From positions 1 through 64,000 of the forward strand of contig MZZL01000399.1 of NCBI GenBank assembly GCA_002749535.1: a stretch of DNA of 64,000 nt, written 5' to 3'. The notes beneath the pieces were generated by a model. That model ran no database searches. It worked only from the letters and a program-made list of their open reading frames with translations, and was not told where the DNA came from. Below, piece by piece: positions 23,409-36,233 of the stretch. The position numbers and the translations under genes are program-made. Within the stretch, counting starts at the first letter, position 1. Every line of letters begins with the position of its first letter. Origin of the DNA: Apophysomyces variabilis. Taxonomy: Eukaryota; Mucoromycota; Mucoromycetes; Mucorales; Mucoraceae.

Positions 23409-26400
23409 TTAATTTTTGAGCAAGTTGGCTATTTGTTTACACGTCGTTTGGATGGCAGGCTTGTTGTATTTATCATTGGAAGTAATGGAGGCAATCAATT
23501 CGGCGTTCCATGCCTTGTTCAATGCCTAAACCATGATATATACATAAGTGTTAACGACACGCACCGACAAAAACTGCTTGGGTCTTTTACCTTGACATCA
23601 TTATCCAAGACTTTTCGATGAAGTCTGACCATGGTCACAATAAATCGAACAAAGTTTCGCATACTGTCATAGTCTAAGGTTCCTTTTGCTTCTTCCTTCA
23701 TGGACTTCTCAATGGTTTGTTCAACTTGCTTGGCAATCTTGGGTGCCAATTGAGCAAACAATTGGTTATATTCCTCGGATTTCTGATATAAACAAAAATT
23801 CACAATATCCATCATCAGCTATTACCACCCCTCTTCCTGTTAAATTTTTTTGAAACCTCTTTTACCTTGCCCACGGAACGTTGGACCATGAGCATGATCC
23901 ATTGACATGCCATGCTCTGTCTATAATGATTTGCGGTCTCGGAAGGATTGATATAGCTCACAAGCGAATCCATCAAAGGCCAGGTGCTATGGGGGAAACG
24001 TTGGACCAAGGATGCAATCATGCTGGGAGGGAAATGCGTTGACTTCTTCGTCATGTATAACTTAAGCGAACTGCTATAAATCGCAATCATCTTATTCAGC
24101 TCTTCCTTCGTCTTGGCTGGCACATCGTCGTTGAGTTCTAAATCGGCACCTCCAACGATGCATTTTCGTAGGAAAAGAGCGAGCTGGTTGCACATCTCTG
24201 ACAACTCTTTGCTGCTAGACTGTGTTGCAAAGTCGTGGACAGATTGCATAATCTCAAAGATCGTGTCATCATGTTCCTTAGGATACTCTGGCAGTTTGGT
24301 AAGCTTATTCTTCAAGAAGGCAGTAACTTTCTCCACAAATTGGCTAGTGACGGATTTCGCAGGTGTAGAACGGATAACATTCAACAAGGGCACGATCGTG
24401 TCCAAGATCAGTGGATTGGTGGGGTTCTTGCGGACATAGATAGCAACAAGATCCATGACGTTGTTCTTGAAGTGAACAATGTTTTGCTGCATGTCTGGTG
24501 ATATCCGCTTAGCGATGCATTCCCATATACTATTTTTCATTGTCGTAGCCTACCTTTCTTTTCCTTGCTTTCAATCTTCTTCTGCTTGAACACTTCGGCC
24601 AGTTTCTCATCGAAAGCAGCCATGGCCTCATCATCCAAGTCAGCCTCCTCATGATCATTCTCGTCAGGAAGAAGACCTTCCGATCTCATCGCTTCCTCCA
24701 CCTTCTGTCTCAACTCTTCATCGACTTCTCCTTCTTCATCATCAATCATTTCAACATCACTGTCAATCTCAAGCATTTCTACGTCATCGTCTTCCTCTTC
24801 TTCACTCTCTTCTTCACCAAACAATTCTTCGCTTCCGCTCTTGTTTTCACTTGCGGACAAGATCTAGTGAGAGTAAATAAATAAATAAAAGCTATCAAAC
24901 AAACTTCATCCATACATTCAGAAGCATTTGCAACGACTGTCTCGTGATCTGATGCGAAAAGATCTCAAACACTTGCTCGGCGAGATTCTTCAAAACAGGT
25001 GATGGATTGGTCAAGAAACTGACAAGGATATCCACAATAACTTCGACAGGCTCGGGTTGACTCTCAGTTTCTTCTGTAGAAGCGTTCTTCTTCGATTTCT
25101 TTGCCTTAGGCTTTGCTTTGCTGAACGTTTTGTCGTAACAATCCAAAAGATCGCCCAAAACAGCCTGTGCCTCTTCTTCATCGATTAGCAAGTGCAGCAT
25201 CATGTTGACGATCAAAATCTCGAATCCACGCTCCAGGCTATCGTGAGAGTTCTCCTGGTTATCCTTTTGAAGCTAAACCGATAGTGAGCATACAAAGAGC
25301 GAAGAATAGACAGACATTGTTATTACCTTTTCTCGCAATTTCTCCACAACTTCAGCTGCCTTCTTGTTCTGCTTCTGGGATTCACGAGAAAGTTTAATGA
25401 GGGACTCAAACTTCTTGCCATCTTTTTCCAATTTCTCATAGACTTGATAGACACGGTATACCCAAAGTTCGCCATCATTTGTGAATCCGTTAAGACGACG
25501 TGTCTTCAAAACGGATCCAGAAAGTTCTTTCACCTTCTCTGTGGGGGGCAACTTGGATAAAGCGACAAGCACAGCTTGGAACCGCTCTTTGCAGAATTTT
25601 CGCACCGAATCAGAAAGTGCTGGGGCAGGTTGACGGAAGTTCTAAAGCCGCGAAACGTCAGATATCTCTTGCTTGGTCTGCATTGTAGGACATACCTCAA
25701 AGAATGAGCCCTTTGCGGAAGCGACTTTGCAATCAAAAAAGGCATAAACCATAAGGAATCGAACAAGCTTGGTGATCCATTCTTCCTCTTTGGGAATCTT
25801 AGTGTTGGTGATCAGCATAGCCATTTGGTTTAAAGCCCATTCTCTTCTTGAATCAGACTGCTTAGAATCATCGCTAAAAAAAAAGGTCAACCGCTGTTCT
25901 TTTTCTTTCCTTCAGAAACTACATACCTTGTCGCTTCTGATTTGATGAACATCTCGGCCAAATATTCAAGGTATGAATTGATACCCTCCTCATCCATTGT
26001 AGGTAACAGATTTTCGACCGTCTTTGTCTTTGTGATTCTATCGAAATGCTGATGGCCATGCTTTCCGAGAAGTTGAGTAATCAATGCAAATCCGACTTGC
26101 TTGTTGTTCTCTGCCACGTGTTGAAGTACTCCGGCCTATCCCATAGGTTAACTCTGCACAGATCTGGTCTTTCAAAACTTACAGTGTGTCTGGCGGCCTT
26201 GTTCAAGTAACGGACATCTGAGGAGAGGTTATTGATAAATGTTCGCATAAAATTTTCTGTGAAAATTAAGGGCATCTGTTCGGGCGAAAGTCGCGGTAAA
26301 GCCTTTTCCACTAACTGGAATCCCCAGAACTTGCGACCATGGGTGGCATTTGTCTCGAACATAGTTTCTAACACCATTGGTTACCAAACTAGGCCAACTA

Positions 26401-27613
26401 GAAATGCATGTATGCAACTTACGATCAACAGTGACTGTCCAGAATTCCTGGAAAGGAGCGACTTTAGGAACATCGGTCTTTTTGGCGGCCTTCTGCTTCT
26501 TCTTAGGATGTTCAGCTCCATTTTCAATACCATTCGTTAAGACAGCGCCAGAGGGTTCGAAATACACAGCAAGAAGGCGATCCCAGACGGAGTGAAGCTG
26601 TGGCTTCCATTCGGTTTGAGATTCTTGATCTTCAAGTGGTGCAGCCTATTTTTCATTAAACACTTAGGACTATGTTATCTGTTTAAAAGAAAAAAAAAGA
26701 GACGAAGCTTTACTTTAAGAATAACAGCCAGGCGTGCAAGATTGACGGAATCTAGTACGTTGCTGCTCTTCCATCCAGAGAACTGGGTGCTCAGGTCGAC
26801 TTCGGGAAGCTGCTGCTGAATAGAAAGAGCCAAGTTAAGCTGATCAACGGTACTGATTGTCTCTTTCATGAATAATTCCAAAATCTTCTCCACGGCTTCC
26901 TTTTTGTATCCCGTAGATTTCAGCTAAACATAATCAGAATCAGCATAAGGGCAATGATAATGGATCTGCACAAAAAAAAAAAAAGAGTAACGTACATGAG
27001 GAAGCATGTTGATAACCACGTGATGGCAGACTTCGGAAAGGTAAGACTTCGTTTCGACCATGTTAGCCAAACTTTCGAGGATTCTGTTGATATCTTCAAT
27101 TGTAGTGGAAGCACGAGTCATCATTCCAGAGGCGACAATAGACATCAAACCGAACAGACGACCGAAAAGCATATCACGCTGTTCCTCACCCGACATGGCA
27201 CCAGTGCGTTCGGTATATTGGAAAAGTAGATCAAGTACAAGTTTGGCAGAAACAATATCCACAATGGCCAGAAGCTATTGTTTATTTTCGTTCATGGTGA
27301 GCAACACCGTCGTTTTTCTTTCTGTCATTGAAGCATTTACCTCGGTCAAAGCCAAGGAGAAACCTTGACGTGCACCTTGTCTGGAGGAAGGTAAACCGCG
27401 TAAGAGACGGCGTACAGCATAAGATACGTCCGAAGCACAAAGCGCATCGAGTTTTTCTTCGGTATCTGCAACATCCTCTTTGTTTTCCAGTGTTTGTTCG
27501 TGTGTTGACTGGAACTCGGCTAAGGATCGAATCAAAGATTGAGCTGCTGTTTGCCTCACGTTGGGATCAAACGAAGCAAGATCCCAATAAAGCTGAAGTG
27601 TCGTCGTGGCCAT
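23409..27613 (-). CDS. POL5: DNA polymerase phi / MYBBP1A family ribosome-biogenesis factor (Pol5-like), 13 exons
   Basis: Minus-strand exons: 27341-27613, 26996-27274, 26714-26923, 26423-26645, 26183-26367, 25927-26135, 25696-25873, 25327-25641, 24916-25272, 24554-24863, 23866-24494, 23591-23818 and 23409-23525. They total 3513 nt, or 1170 aa. The N-terminus (YWDLASFDPNVRQTAAQSLI) and the repeated alpha-helical, ARM/HEAT-like body match Pol5/MYBBP1A. Late in the protein is a long Glu/Asp tract (about residues 745-835) followed by QQNIVHFKNNVMDLVAIYVR, a hallmark of the family. Despite the name, this family acts in nucleolar rRNA synthesis and ribosome assembly, not DNA replication. The nearby Lys-rich segment GAEHPKKKQKAAKK (exon 4) could be a nuclear or nucleolar signal. 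Yeast Pol5 is 1022 aa. Confidence 0.9.
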
Positions 27614-27909
27614 TGTTCTATCAAGCTTCGGAAGGATCCCTGAGGAATGAAAAGAAAAGGCCCGAATCGCTCTCGAGAATCTCAAATCTCACTCCGAGTT
27701 TTTTTTTTCTTCGTCTTTTTTTTTTTCTGACAGGACGGCTCTTTTACTTTCTGGGTTTAAAAAGACCGTTTTCTCCATGATCAACAAGATTCCCATATTT
27801 GGAATTTGCACGGTTGTGGCAGCAAAGATAAAAAGCATACTTTGTCCGAGCCATTAAGACAATAGACAAGAGACATGGCAATGTACTAAGCTCAGTAGCC
27901 TTTTTTTTA

Positions 27910-29586
27910 TTATACTACGTAATTTGCATTGATGCGAATGATATCTACCCAATGGCAGACAATCGATATAATGGGTTTCTGGGCAGGAATCCTATTTCCT
28001 CGACTTTTTGCATGAAACTCCTGTTCCTTATACCGTTTGTAATTGGCAACCGTTTTCTCGATCTCAGTACGTTTTAACTTTTTAAACGGACTCTCATTAT
28101 CGTACATATACCATTCGGTAAAACCTTTGATTTCATCCTGATCAGCATCATAATATCTGTTGTTTCGTTCTCTAACTCTTTCCTCCTCATTCAATCGTGT
28201 TATCTTGAATATCGCGTTCTCATAGTGCTTAATATCCAGCAGTTTAAGACTTGGGTTGGTATAATAGATAGTAAATGACGGACAGTTGCCCCCGCAATAA
28301 TGCCATTCCAAGGATGAAAGTTGCTGGCAAAAACGCATTAGGTAATCGAATACCTTTTCGTGGACAATGGTGGATTTCGCAGTAAAGCTTCTGAGACGAT
28401 GTTGGATACATTTGTTATTATTTTTCATGACGCCAATGCTGTCTGCACTTAATGTCAGCTTGGTAAGCCCGTTTAACTCGTCTAAAATCGAATCCAGGTT
28501 AAGACGCCCTTGGGAATATATCAGTGATAAATCTGTTAAAGAGGGACAATCTTTCAGAAGCTTGATTATTTGTTGCAGCGAACTTTCTGTCTCGATGGCG
28601 ATGCATATTTCGGAAAGAGTTTCGCGAAAGGTAGAAATTGTTGTGATTTTCCAAGGTTCGTCGTAACCGTCATCTTTGAAATTACTCAGTGGTGCTGCTG
28701 TACCTTGAAGGACGTTGAGAAACGTAGAATAAACGATTGGCCCGTTTTCAATGACTGCAAGAGACTTGAGTTTCCCACATGACCTGGCCAAGGGCTTGAT
28801 TTGGGTTTCCACGTCTATAGCATCGGAATAGGTCGCATCCAAATGAAGCATTTCCAGATGCGTATACTTCCGCGCAAAGTATTCTCCAAATCGGGAACCA
28901 TGATTTAGTTTCAAACATAACAGACGTACTGTATCACAAGGCGTTATAGGTTCTGGTAAATCCCCATAGACCGCAACTCTGTTCAACGTAAGGTCACGGA
29001 GGCGAGGAAGACACTGATGAAGCTTCTCCAATTGAGCACAGGACATGTTCCCATGAAAATGAGCATTGCTAATGGCAAGGAAAATCCGTACGCATTCTAG
29101 AGAGGACAACTTTGTAAGCACATCCATCCATTCGCTACAATCGACAGTGTGAAAGGAAAGAGAAGTCATCGTATCTCTTAGAAAATGAGATGGCCATCTT
29201 CGTGGCACGTGTGGCCTAAAATGAATGCAAGCCTTTTTAAGATCCTTGCATTTTGAGAAGTAGTTAAGACGGTCCCAATCTTGAGATAGCGTATCGATTT
29301 CAACAAGGAATGGGCAGAGTTGAGCAAGCAAGGAAAACGTATAATTCTCCAAATCCAGCCGTAGGTATAACTTGCGAACAAGCCGGCCAGCACGTCGGGA
29401 TCTTTCCAAACTTCTCGTGAACAGATCAAACTGCCTTCTTGCGTAGATAATCACGGATGTATATAGCTCCGGGAGCATGGCGTCGTTCCACGATCGGCAT
29501 ACACAGAGCGCAATGCGCAAAGACCGCTTGGACAGTCGTTCAGCAATGCTCTTTAAAATCTCGGGCGGCAATTCCGTTGTCAACAT
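27910..29586 (-). CDS. F-box / leucine-rich-repeat-like protein
   Basis: A single exon of 558 aa. An F-box lies at residues about 4-48 (LPPEILKSIAERLSKRSLRI, then CRSWNDAMLPELY). It is followed by degenerate leucine-rich repeats (for example LSSLECVRIFLAI and CPSLTDLSLIY) up to about residue 440, and by a charged C-terminal tail. F-box proteins of this architecture recruit substrates to SCF (Skp1-cullin-F-box) ubiquitin ligases. The target is not predictable. It has no intron, unlike most of its neighbours. This type forms large expanded families in Mucoromycota. Confidence 0.85.
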   Translation of the reverse strand: MLTTELPPEILKSIAERLSKRSLRIALCVCRSWNDAMLPELYTSVIIYARRQFDLFTRSLERSRRAGRLVRKLYLRLDLENYTFSLLAQLCPFLVEIDTLSQDWDRLNYFSKCKDLKKACIHFRPHVPRRWPSHFLRDTMTSLSFHTVDCSEWMDVLTKLSSLECVRIFLAISNAHFHGNMSCAQLEKLHQCLPRLRDLTLNRVAVYGDLPEPITPCDTVRLLCLKLNHGSRFGEYFARKYTHLEMLHLDATYSDAIDVETQIKPLARSCGKLKSLAVIENGPIVYSTFLNVLQGTAAPLSNFKDDGYDEPWKITTISTFRETLSEICIAIETESSLQQIIKLLKDCPSLTDLSLIYSQGRLNLDSILDELNGLTKLTLSADSIGVMKNNNKCIQHRLRSFTAKSTIVHEKVFDYLMRFCQQLSSLEWHYCGGNCPSFTIYYTNPSLKLLDIKHYENAIFKITRLNEEERVRERNNRYYDADQDEIKGFTEWYMYDNESPFKKLKRTEIEKTVANYKRYKEQEFHAKSRGNRIPAQKPIISIVCHWVDIIRINANYVV

Positions 29587-29975
29587 GACTAACTAAATAG
29601 ATCTGCGAGAATGAAAAAGCTGAAGACAATGAAATTACATTATGCGCCTGGAGTAAAAAAGAGATACAGGGAAGATTAAGTACGGACCGTCTTTGCTTGA
29701 AAACCATAATCGGACTTGGGAATTTCGGAGACGAAACTGACTTGGTTGTGATGGCTACGGTAACCAAAGCAAAGCGGTTGTCTAAGAAATGCATGCATCC
29801 CCGGGGACGATCACCACAAGATTTGAGTAAGAAATAATAATAAAAAATACTATAAAGAGTCTTTTGTTTATGAAATCCATTGAAATGAGATGTAGATAAC
29901 AAAAAATTTTTGTGGTTTGATGGGAATATATGAATAGGAGAGAGTTGCGGGACCAGCCACACTTTTTCTTTTTTC
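29587..29975. other. Intergenic region upstream of the F-box gene
   Basis: About 390 bp. It should contain the F-box gene promoter and the chitin-synthase 3' UTR, since both genes are on the minus strand. AT-rich, with no gene recognised. Confidence 0.5.
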
Positions 29976-32952
29976 TTAACCAGTAAAGATTCTCATGAAC
30001 AAGTAGAGACATGAACCCAGGAAACGGATGGCAGCCAAACCAGCTACAGACCAAAGAATGAAACCAAGATAGACCATACTACGTTGGTTGGGCGTGCCCA
30101 TCCATTGCAATATCTGGGTGTTGGTGATGGCTGCAACGAGGGCCATGTTTGTAATAATCCAACACAATACCAGACGTGTACGGAAAGCCTTGTAATAATC
30201 CTCTTGCTTGGTTTTGGCATCGCGATGTTGAACAGGAGCCTCCACCTTCTTCTTCAACTCCAAACAGGCTTCCTCATACTGTTCATTCAAATCCTTTTGC
30301 TCCGTAGGTACCTCAATTTCTACAGAGTGCTCACCTGAGGCATCCTTTTTGGCCTTGACCACACCCAAGTCAGTCGAAACCGTGTTGTCACCCTTGGTAC
30401 CCCAGGACACGTCGTGAGTATTGCAGAAAGCATAAATATTGAGGACGTTGATATAACTAGGCGACATGAAGATGTAGGGGACGAAACTGGTGAACATGTG
30501 CCATGGGTCAAGGAAGAGCATACTGGCAACGAAGTACATCACGTAGGTCGAAATGACAGAGATAATGACTTCTCGGAAAGTGCTTTGTTTCAGTAGCTCG
30601 ACAAACATATCAGGAGATCCCTCAGCATTTTTGAATGCCGCACGGACACCCACCACCGTGATCCAGACCGTACAGAACATGATGTAAAGCATGAGCAAGG
30701 CAAAGAAGACAAAACTCAACGTGTATGCCCACTTGAAACCTTGTGGACGATTACCCATAGCAATGATAAACTGAACGACGAGAAGGACGACATAGATATA
30801 GTTGAGCGAGACGTGCAATATCTTGGCGATATCGGCGGAGTAGGGGCGGGGATCCAAGAAGTCAGACTCCATGGAGCTGGTCATGATAAAGAAAATCAAA
30901 TAAAAGTTACCCTAAATGTCAAAGATACGAAGAGTGAGTACCGCAATCCCTCATTGAACGCAACATAGAGATCAAGACAACTTACGATAGCAAACCAAGA
31001 GAAGAACAAATTATACAATTGATAGATATCCTCAAACATGAAGAGGAATTTGCGTAAGAAGAAATGATCGGAGCTCCACACCTTTCGCCAGTGAACCAAG
31101 GAATAGATACCGGCAAAGAAGGAACCATTCAGCCATCGGCGACGTTGAGAAATGAATTCTGGCACGTTGTCTGGTACGTCCGTCTCACCATAGGCATTAC
31201 AGACATAGTGCAAGACCCACGCGGAGTCCTTTTTTGCTACCAGTTCGTAACACAGAATACGATCTTCGGCAAGGTACATGTTGGCTGTAAAGATATCTGC
31301 ATCGCTACCGTGCATACTTTCACCTAAGAAGTATTTTTCTAGCGGACCATGGCCATGCACATCGTTCTGCAGAGCGGAGTAACGGTAGGCAGAGAAGGCA
31401 CCAGGCAAGACAGAAATGTGACCAAACACAGATTCAAGCGGTTTGTCCAGAATATTGGACATCTTGTACTCGAAATTCTGAGAAGCCACAATCGGATTCA
31501 GTAGGTAAACCCAGCCACGACCCAACATAGCACGAATTTCACCACAAGCACCTGCGACGTTTTTGTTGATATCGAACGATTTCCAGAGATGGTAGATGGA
31601 GGCATGGCCTGGTTTTGTACCGACATCAATAAGAACACAGATCTTTGGGTTGATCAGTGGTCCAAATGCTTGGAAGAACCATCGATGGGAGTTGATCTTC
31701 TTCTGATTCTTTTCCTTCAAACAGAACAGAAGCTGAACAGGCACAATGCCTGTATCTGCGCCTCTGAAGTTCATATCCGCATCAATCGAGATTTGAGTGG
31801 TGTGCTATAAGAAATTGCAAGATAGGCCAAATGTTAACCCACCATGACAAGCGAAATACATACACGCCCGCACAAACACACATTCGATCCTATCGAACGA
31901 TCTATCTATTTTGTGGCAAACCCCTCAACCCGGTCGCCTTCCGTCGCGATTCACCCGAAAAAAAAAAAGAAAAAGCTTTACCTCATAAATATGCGCTGTC
32001 ACTGGTTTCCCTTCGACAATGTTCTTTGCTACACCTTCTTGATAAACACCCATTGCGGCCAGCACAGAGAGTGTACGGGGATGAATCTTCGTACGACCAT
32101 CCGAGACAATACACACTACAATCTTCTTCCAGCCTTCCGAGTTCCACGTGTTCGATCGGGTTTTCGAACACATGTGGGCGATATTTTTCATAACACCATG
32201 CATGGTTCTGCAAAACAACACCTCATCTTCCTAAGAATAGGTATCTGTCAGCGCCATAATTCCCGGAAAAGGAAAGACAAAAACGCACTTGGTCGCTCTT
32301 CTTCCCCATTTTCCGTTACTTGTCACTTACGTTATACATGGTCAAGACGATAAACAATTCTGTTTCTCGGTTCAGGAGGTTCTGTCGTAGTTTGTAATTT
32401 TGGCTTTCAAATTCAGAGGGATCACACGTTGCAGCCGTATAACGCATATGAGTAAACTCTTCTGCATCTTTACGAGGTAAACCTTGAAGGTACTTTGTCG
32501 GTACAGGATTCTCCAGCACCAGGTTGCCTTTTGTCAGCTTCACCTGTCGTACTAATGGAGAAAAAAACGAGAAGGACAAAGGCATAGTGTCAATTTCGCC
32601 CCTTTTTCTTTTTCTCTCTTTTTCATCTCAGGAACGTACCTGTTTTGTATCGACGCGGTTGACGACGTGGGACATAGAATGAGCCATTGGGTGATGTAGG
32701 CGAGGGAGCAAATTGAACACCTGGTCTTTGAGCTCCAGGTGGACCTGGGGGAACTCCGCCATGCCCGAGCAAAGGTTGATCCATGTTCTCCGTAGCCAAT
32801 TGTTCGTCATGGTAGGAGTCAAAGTTGCCATGTCCTCGATGCATTGGTGGTTGGGATCCAAAGGAGGTGTCTTGAAGAGGATATTGTTCTACGCTGTATT
32901 GTGGCAAGGGAGGTGAGCCTCCGGAAGGGCTGTATTGGCCTTGATGATACAT
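29976..32952 (-). CDS. Chitin synthase (division 1, class I-III type), 5 exons
   Basis: Minus-strand exons: 32640-32952, 32331-32551, 31982-32230, 30986-31804 and 29976-30911. They total 2538 nt, or 845 aa. The N-terminal 100 residues are Pro/Gly/Gln-rich and probably disordered. The GT2 domain follows, with [34 protein letters not shown], the catalytic [20 protein letters not shown] and the chitin synthase signature [16 protein letters not shown]. The C-terminus has about six or seven transmembrane helices. The product polymerises UDP-GlcNAc into chitin at the plasma membrane. There is no myosin motor domain, so it belongs to division 1. The third intron (31805-31981, 177 nt) is long for this window. 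Confidence 0.95.
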
Positions 32953-35429
32953 GATAGTAAATGATCTAAATCAATTCAGACAACTACTGGCGGATTTAGA
33001 TCAGGGTTTGACATGTTTTATTCCATTTCCTTTTCTTTTACCTTTTTTGTTTGGTCTGAAGGATTTCGATCCAATCTGCAAAAAGGAATCGGACGCAAGG
33101 GAAAAGAGGTGAGGTTATATAAGACAATCTATCTTTTATATACCGGTCGCGGAATTGGGGGGGTTTTAATAAGATGGATCCGTCCACACAAAGAAGTCAA
33201 AAGTTTTTTTATTCGAGTACAGAAATTAACATCAGCCACTCAAGCGTAAGTACAGTAAATTGTTGTCCTACATTCAACTAAAATCAGATACTATTGCATG
33301 TGTTGCAACTCTAATTGAGTGCATCACTGACCTTACAACCCAAAATAGATTCCATGGCCCTTATTGCTAGTTCGGAACATAAAAACGCCACATGAAAAGT
33401 CGATGTGTGCACCAAACCCTCAATGGACAAAAAAAGGACATTTTAGAGAGTGGAGTGAAAGCGCTTCACCACGTCCTGGTATTTTTACACTGCCCTGCCT
33501 CAAAAGGAAGCTCACCAGATGAGGGTCGGACCATGTGTAACCTATTGCTCTTCAGCGGCAGCCCAACCCTTTTCAACGTGAACACCGTGAATATGCATCT
33601 TTTCCCTTGGCTAATCCATTTTGGAAACACCTTGTTGCTGTTGTGCTATGTGCCTAAGAACACGTTCACTATCGACTGGGTAAAACTTATGCGGTAACAA
33701 ACCAAAACAAAATGTTTCTTTAGCTGCAAACCATCTTGGCCCAACCATGATCTGCAATAGTCAATCCAATCAGCACACGCCATTTCTAAAACCTTAATAT
33801 CCTAACGTCCTTGAATTCGCAATCCAGTTCAAGACTTGGCTAGTCACAAGATATGATTAGTTGCAAGAAAAACACAAGGTACAAGAGGTTACGCGAAAAA
33901 AGGTGCATCAGAATAGACAAAGAAAAAAGGTCTCACACGGTAGAAAATCCTTAACAACATGATGCAGTGTTCAATTTTACTATGGTTAGAACATTCCGCC
34001 GTTCTTCTGTCTGTCTACAGCTGAAGCGGTATGTGTGTGCGTATTTGAACAAGCTGAGCCATTCCCCGTCCAACGTTTTTATTCTTATTCATGATGCAAT
34101 TCCTATTTATTAATGGGGATTTATTGTTTTGTCAGCTGTCCATCTTAAAGAGGTAGGTGCACATCTCTGGAGTTCAAAAGCTCGGTCCTATTGCCTTAAG
34201 AGTTACGAATGTGAATGAACCTCAACTTTAATTTATCTCCGCTGCTCCATCTGTCAAAAGATCGAACTTTTTTCTATTCTTTTTTATCCTTTTTAATGTG
34301 ATAGTCGGAGGTTTCGTGTCAAAAGGATATCCTTTAGTTTCTAATCGATGCAGTACATTCATTACTACTATTACCAAGGGCCATACGGTAATCTGATCCA
34401 CCGTTGACAAGAAGAAGAATATCCTCGTCTATTCAGGCGTCATGGCTGCTTTGCTGAAGGTGACCTGAACCCCTTCTCCATTGAAGAATGCATTGTTGCT
34501 GTATCAGAAAGGAGAGGAACCGACCATTAACTTTCGTTATCTTTGGCGGGTTACGTCGGACATTTCCTCCGGGATTGTTATTGCCAAAACCATTGGCTCA
34601 ATGTGGGATGATGCATGACATACGAACTCGGAATGCTTGCTAATTTTAATAGGAATCCCAATTAGCAGGTCTCTGATTAGCTATAGCCCACAGGATAGCA
34701 CAATACATACATATATACATACATACATAGCCACCCGATAATTTTACACTTAGAAGCAACCTGAAGTTGTCTCTGCAAAAGTAAGTTACTCCGATTCATG
34801 TTCGTCTATGATGCAGACTTTTCGAGCCCAAGGTTAAGGGCAGTATGATTAGACACAAATTGAGCTATTCTTAATTATTTACCTGCTTTCATTGATCATG
34901 AGCTACGCTTCCAAGGCTGACGTCTACTCTGGCCTAAACATGAAACATTTCCGCTCTCATTGCGACCGTCAACAAACTGCCATATCTTAAAAGGAAAGCA
35001 GCCTAATTAAAGGATCTAACTGCTTGTCTTTTTTTGCGAATGGATAATGCTTGCAAGCAAATTAGTCCCAACCACTAATCCTTTGATAAACATTTACTGC
35101 GTCGTATCAATTATGATTCAGTATTTCTTAACCCATGCGGTAATGATATACTAGGCATTTTTTTTCGGACTATTAGCATATGGCCTTCCAATACCCGAGT
35201 GAGGAAGCGCACAAGCTGGTTACGATTCGAATCAACCACATCATGGCAATATGGTTATAGACCTGCCAGACAGTTCTATTTGTAGCAGAGTTTGTAGGAA
35301 GATCGCGCTCCTTTTAATGCAATTTCGTTTTTGGCTGACGTCATTACTGACTTTGTTACTGTCCCGGCTGAGACATAAACATTTTGTCCACTTGCACTTG
35401 CTTCCCAAAAAACCTCCCCACTCTGTTCC
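32953..35429. other. Gene-free region between chitin synthase and NDUFA13
   Basis: 2.5 kb shared by two divergent promoters. It holds an ACAT-type microsatellite at 34704-34730 and otherwise mixed-composition sequence. Open frames up to about 113 codons show no domain, signal peptide or splice-consistent extension, and none was accepted. Confidence 0.5.
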
Positions 35430-35896
35430 ATGTCCGTTCACGGTACTCAAGATTTGCCACCAGCGGGAGGATACCCCGAGATCAGATATAAGCGTTACTT
35501 GCCAAAGAAGGGTCCTTCCGGTCTTGTTCTTTTGGTCGGTGTAGCAGCGGTCTCTGCTTTTGGGTTTTACCGAGTCGCCCAAGGCAATCTCGAGAGAAGG
35601 TAAAAAAAAAAAAGAAAGCCCGTGGCTGCTGGGTCGCCTGGCACGCGTTTTGTTGCCATTCTAAAACATTGCAAAACAGAGAATTGAAGAGAGAAAACCT
35701 CTGGTCGCGTATTCATCTCGTCCCCTTGTTGACCGCCGAAGCCGATCGTGATATGCACCGCCGCGTTTTGGCAGCCAACGCACGCGAAGCCGAAATTATG
35801 AAAGATGTGGAAGGCTGGAAAGCTGGCGAATCTGTCTACAACAACACCAAATACTTCACCCCTCCTACCTTCGTCGTTGTCCCCGAAAAGAATTAA
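35430..35896 (+). CDS. NADH dehydrogenase (complex I) subunit NDUFA13 / GRIM-19 homologue
   Basis: Exons 35430-35599 and 35680-35896 total 387 nt, or 128 aa. It starts MSVHGTQDLPPAGGYPEIRY, matching the DMPPPGGY-x-I-x-YKR start of GRIM-19. One transmembrane helix follows (GLVLLVGVAAVSAFGFYRVA). The C-terminal part has ENLWSRIHLVPLLTAEADRD and VEGWKAGESVYNN, which are family-typical. The protein is an accessory subunit of mitochondrial complex I; its presence implies that the organism keeps complex I. The only intron (80 nt) splits an Arg codon. Confidence 0.93.
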
Positions 35897-36233
35897 TTAA
35901 AGACAAGGAACAAATCAATAGAATTACACAAAAAGGGGAAAAGTCATTTACAAATGTGGAATACACTCTATTACTTTGATGTCGAAGGAGAAAAAGAGAA
36001 AGAAAGAAAGATTGGGTTAGATTCAAAATATGATAATCATCGTCGATGACGGACCGACATCAAAAACAGCAATCATGTATCAAGTGCGAATGCTTCAGCC
36101 AAGAAATTGAAAAAAAAGTGGGTCAAGTGTAAAACGTGGATGAAGAACGCTTTCAATTCCTTTGCGATCCAGAAATTTTCCTGTTTCTTTTTGTTTTATT
36201 TCTTTATGTGTCTTTTTGTTCAAATTAAGGTTT
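35897..36233. other. Intergenic region between convergent NDUFA13 and lyase genes
   Basis: 337 bp of A/T-rich 3' flanks for two convergent genes. A T-rich stretch at 36176-36215 is suitable for 3' end formation on either strand. No gene seen. Confidence 0.5.

Noticed and set aside
24531..24554. 24-nt intron between GTAGGC and AAAAATAG in the Pol5 gene
   Set aside because: Too short and out of frame. Using the CAG at 24495 (59 nt) restores KKDMQQNIVHFK in the conserved family context.
33392..33697. 101-codon plus-strand ORF upstream of the chitin synthase gene
   Set aside because: No domain, no signal peptide and average composition; treated as chance.
35211..35245. tRNA-like TTCGAATC word
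   Set aside because: No cloverleaf: acceptor, D-arm and anticodon stems could not be paired around it.
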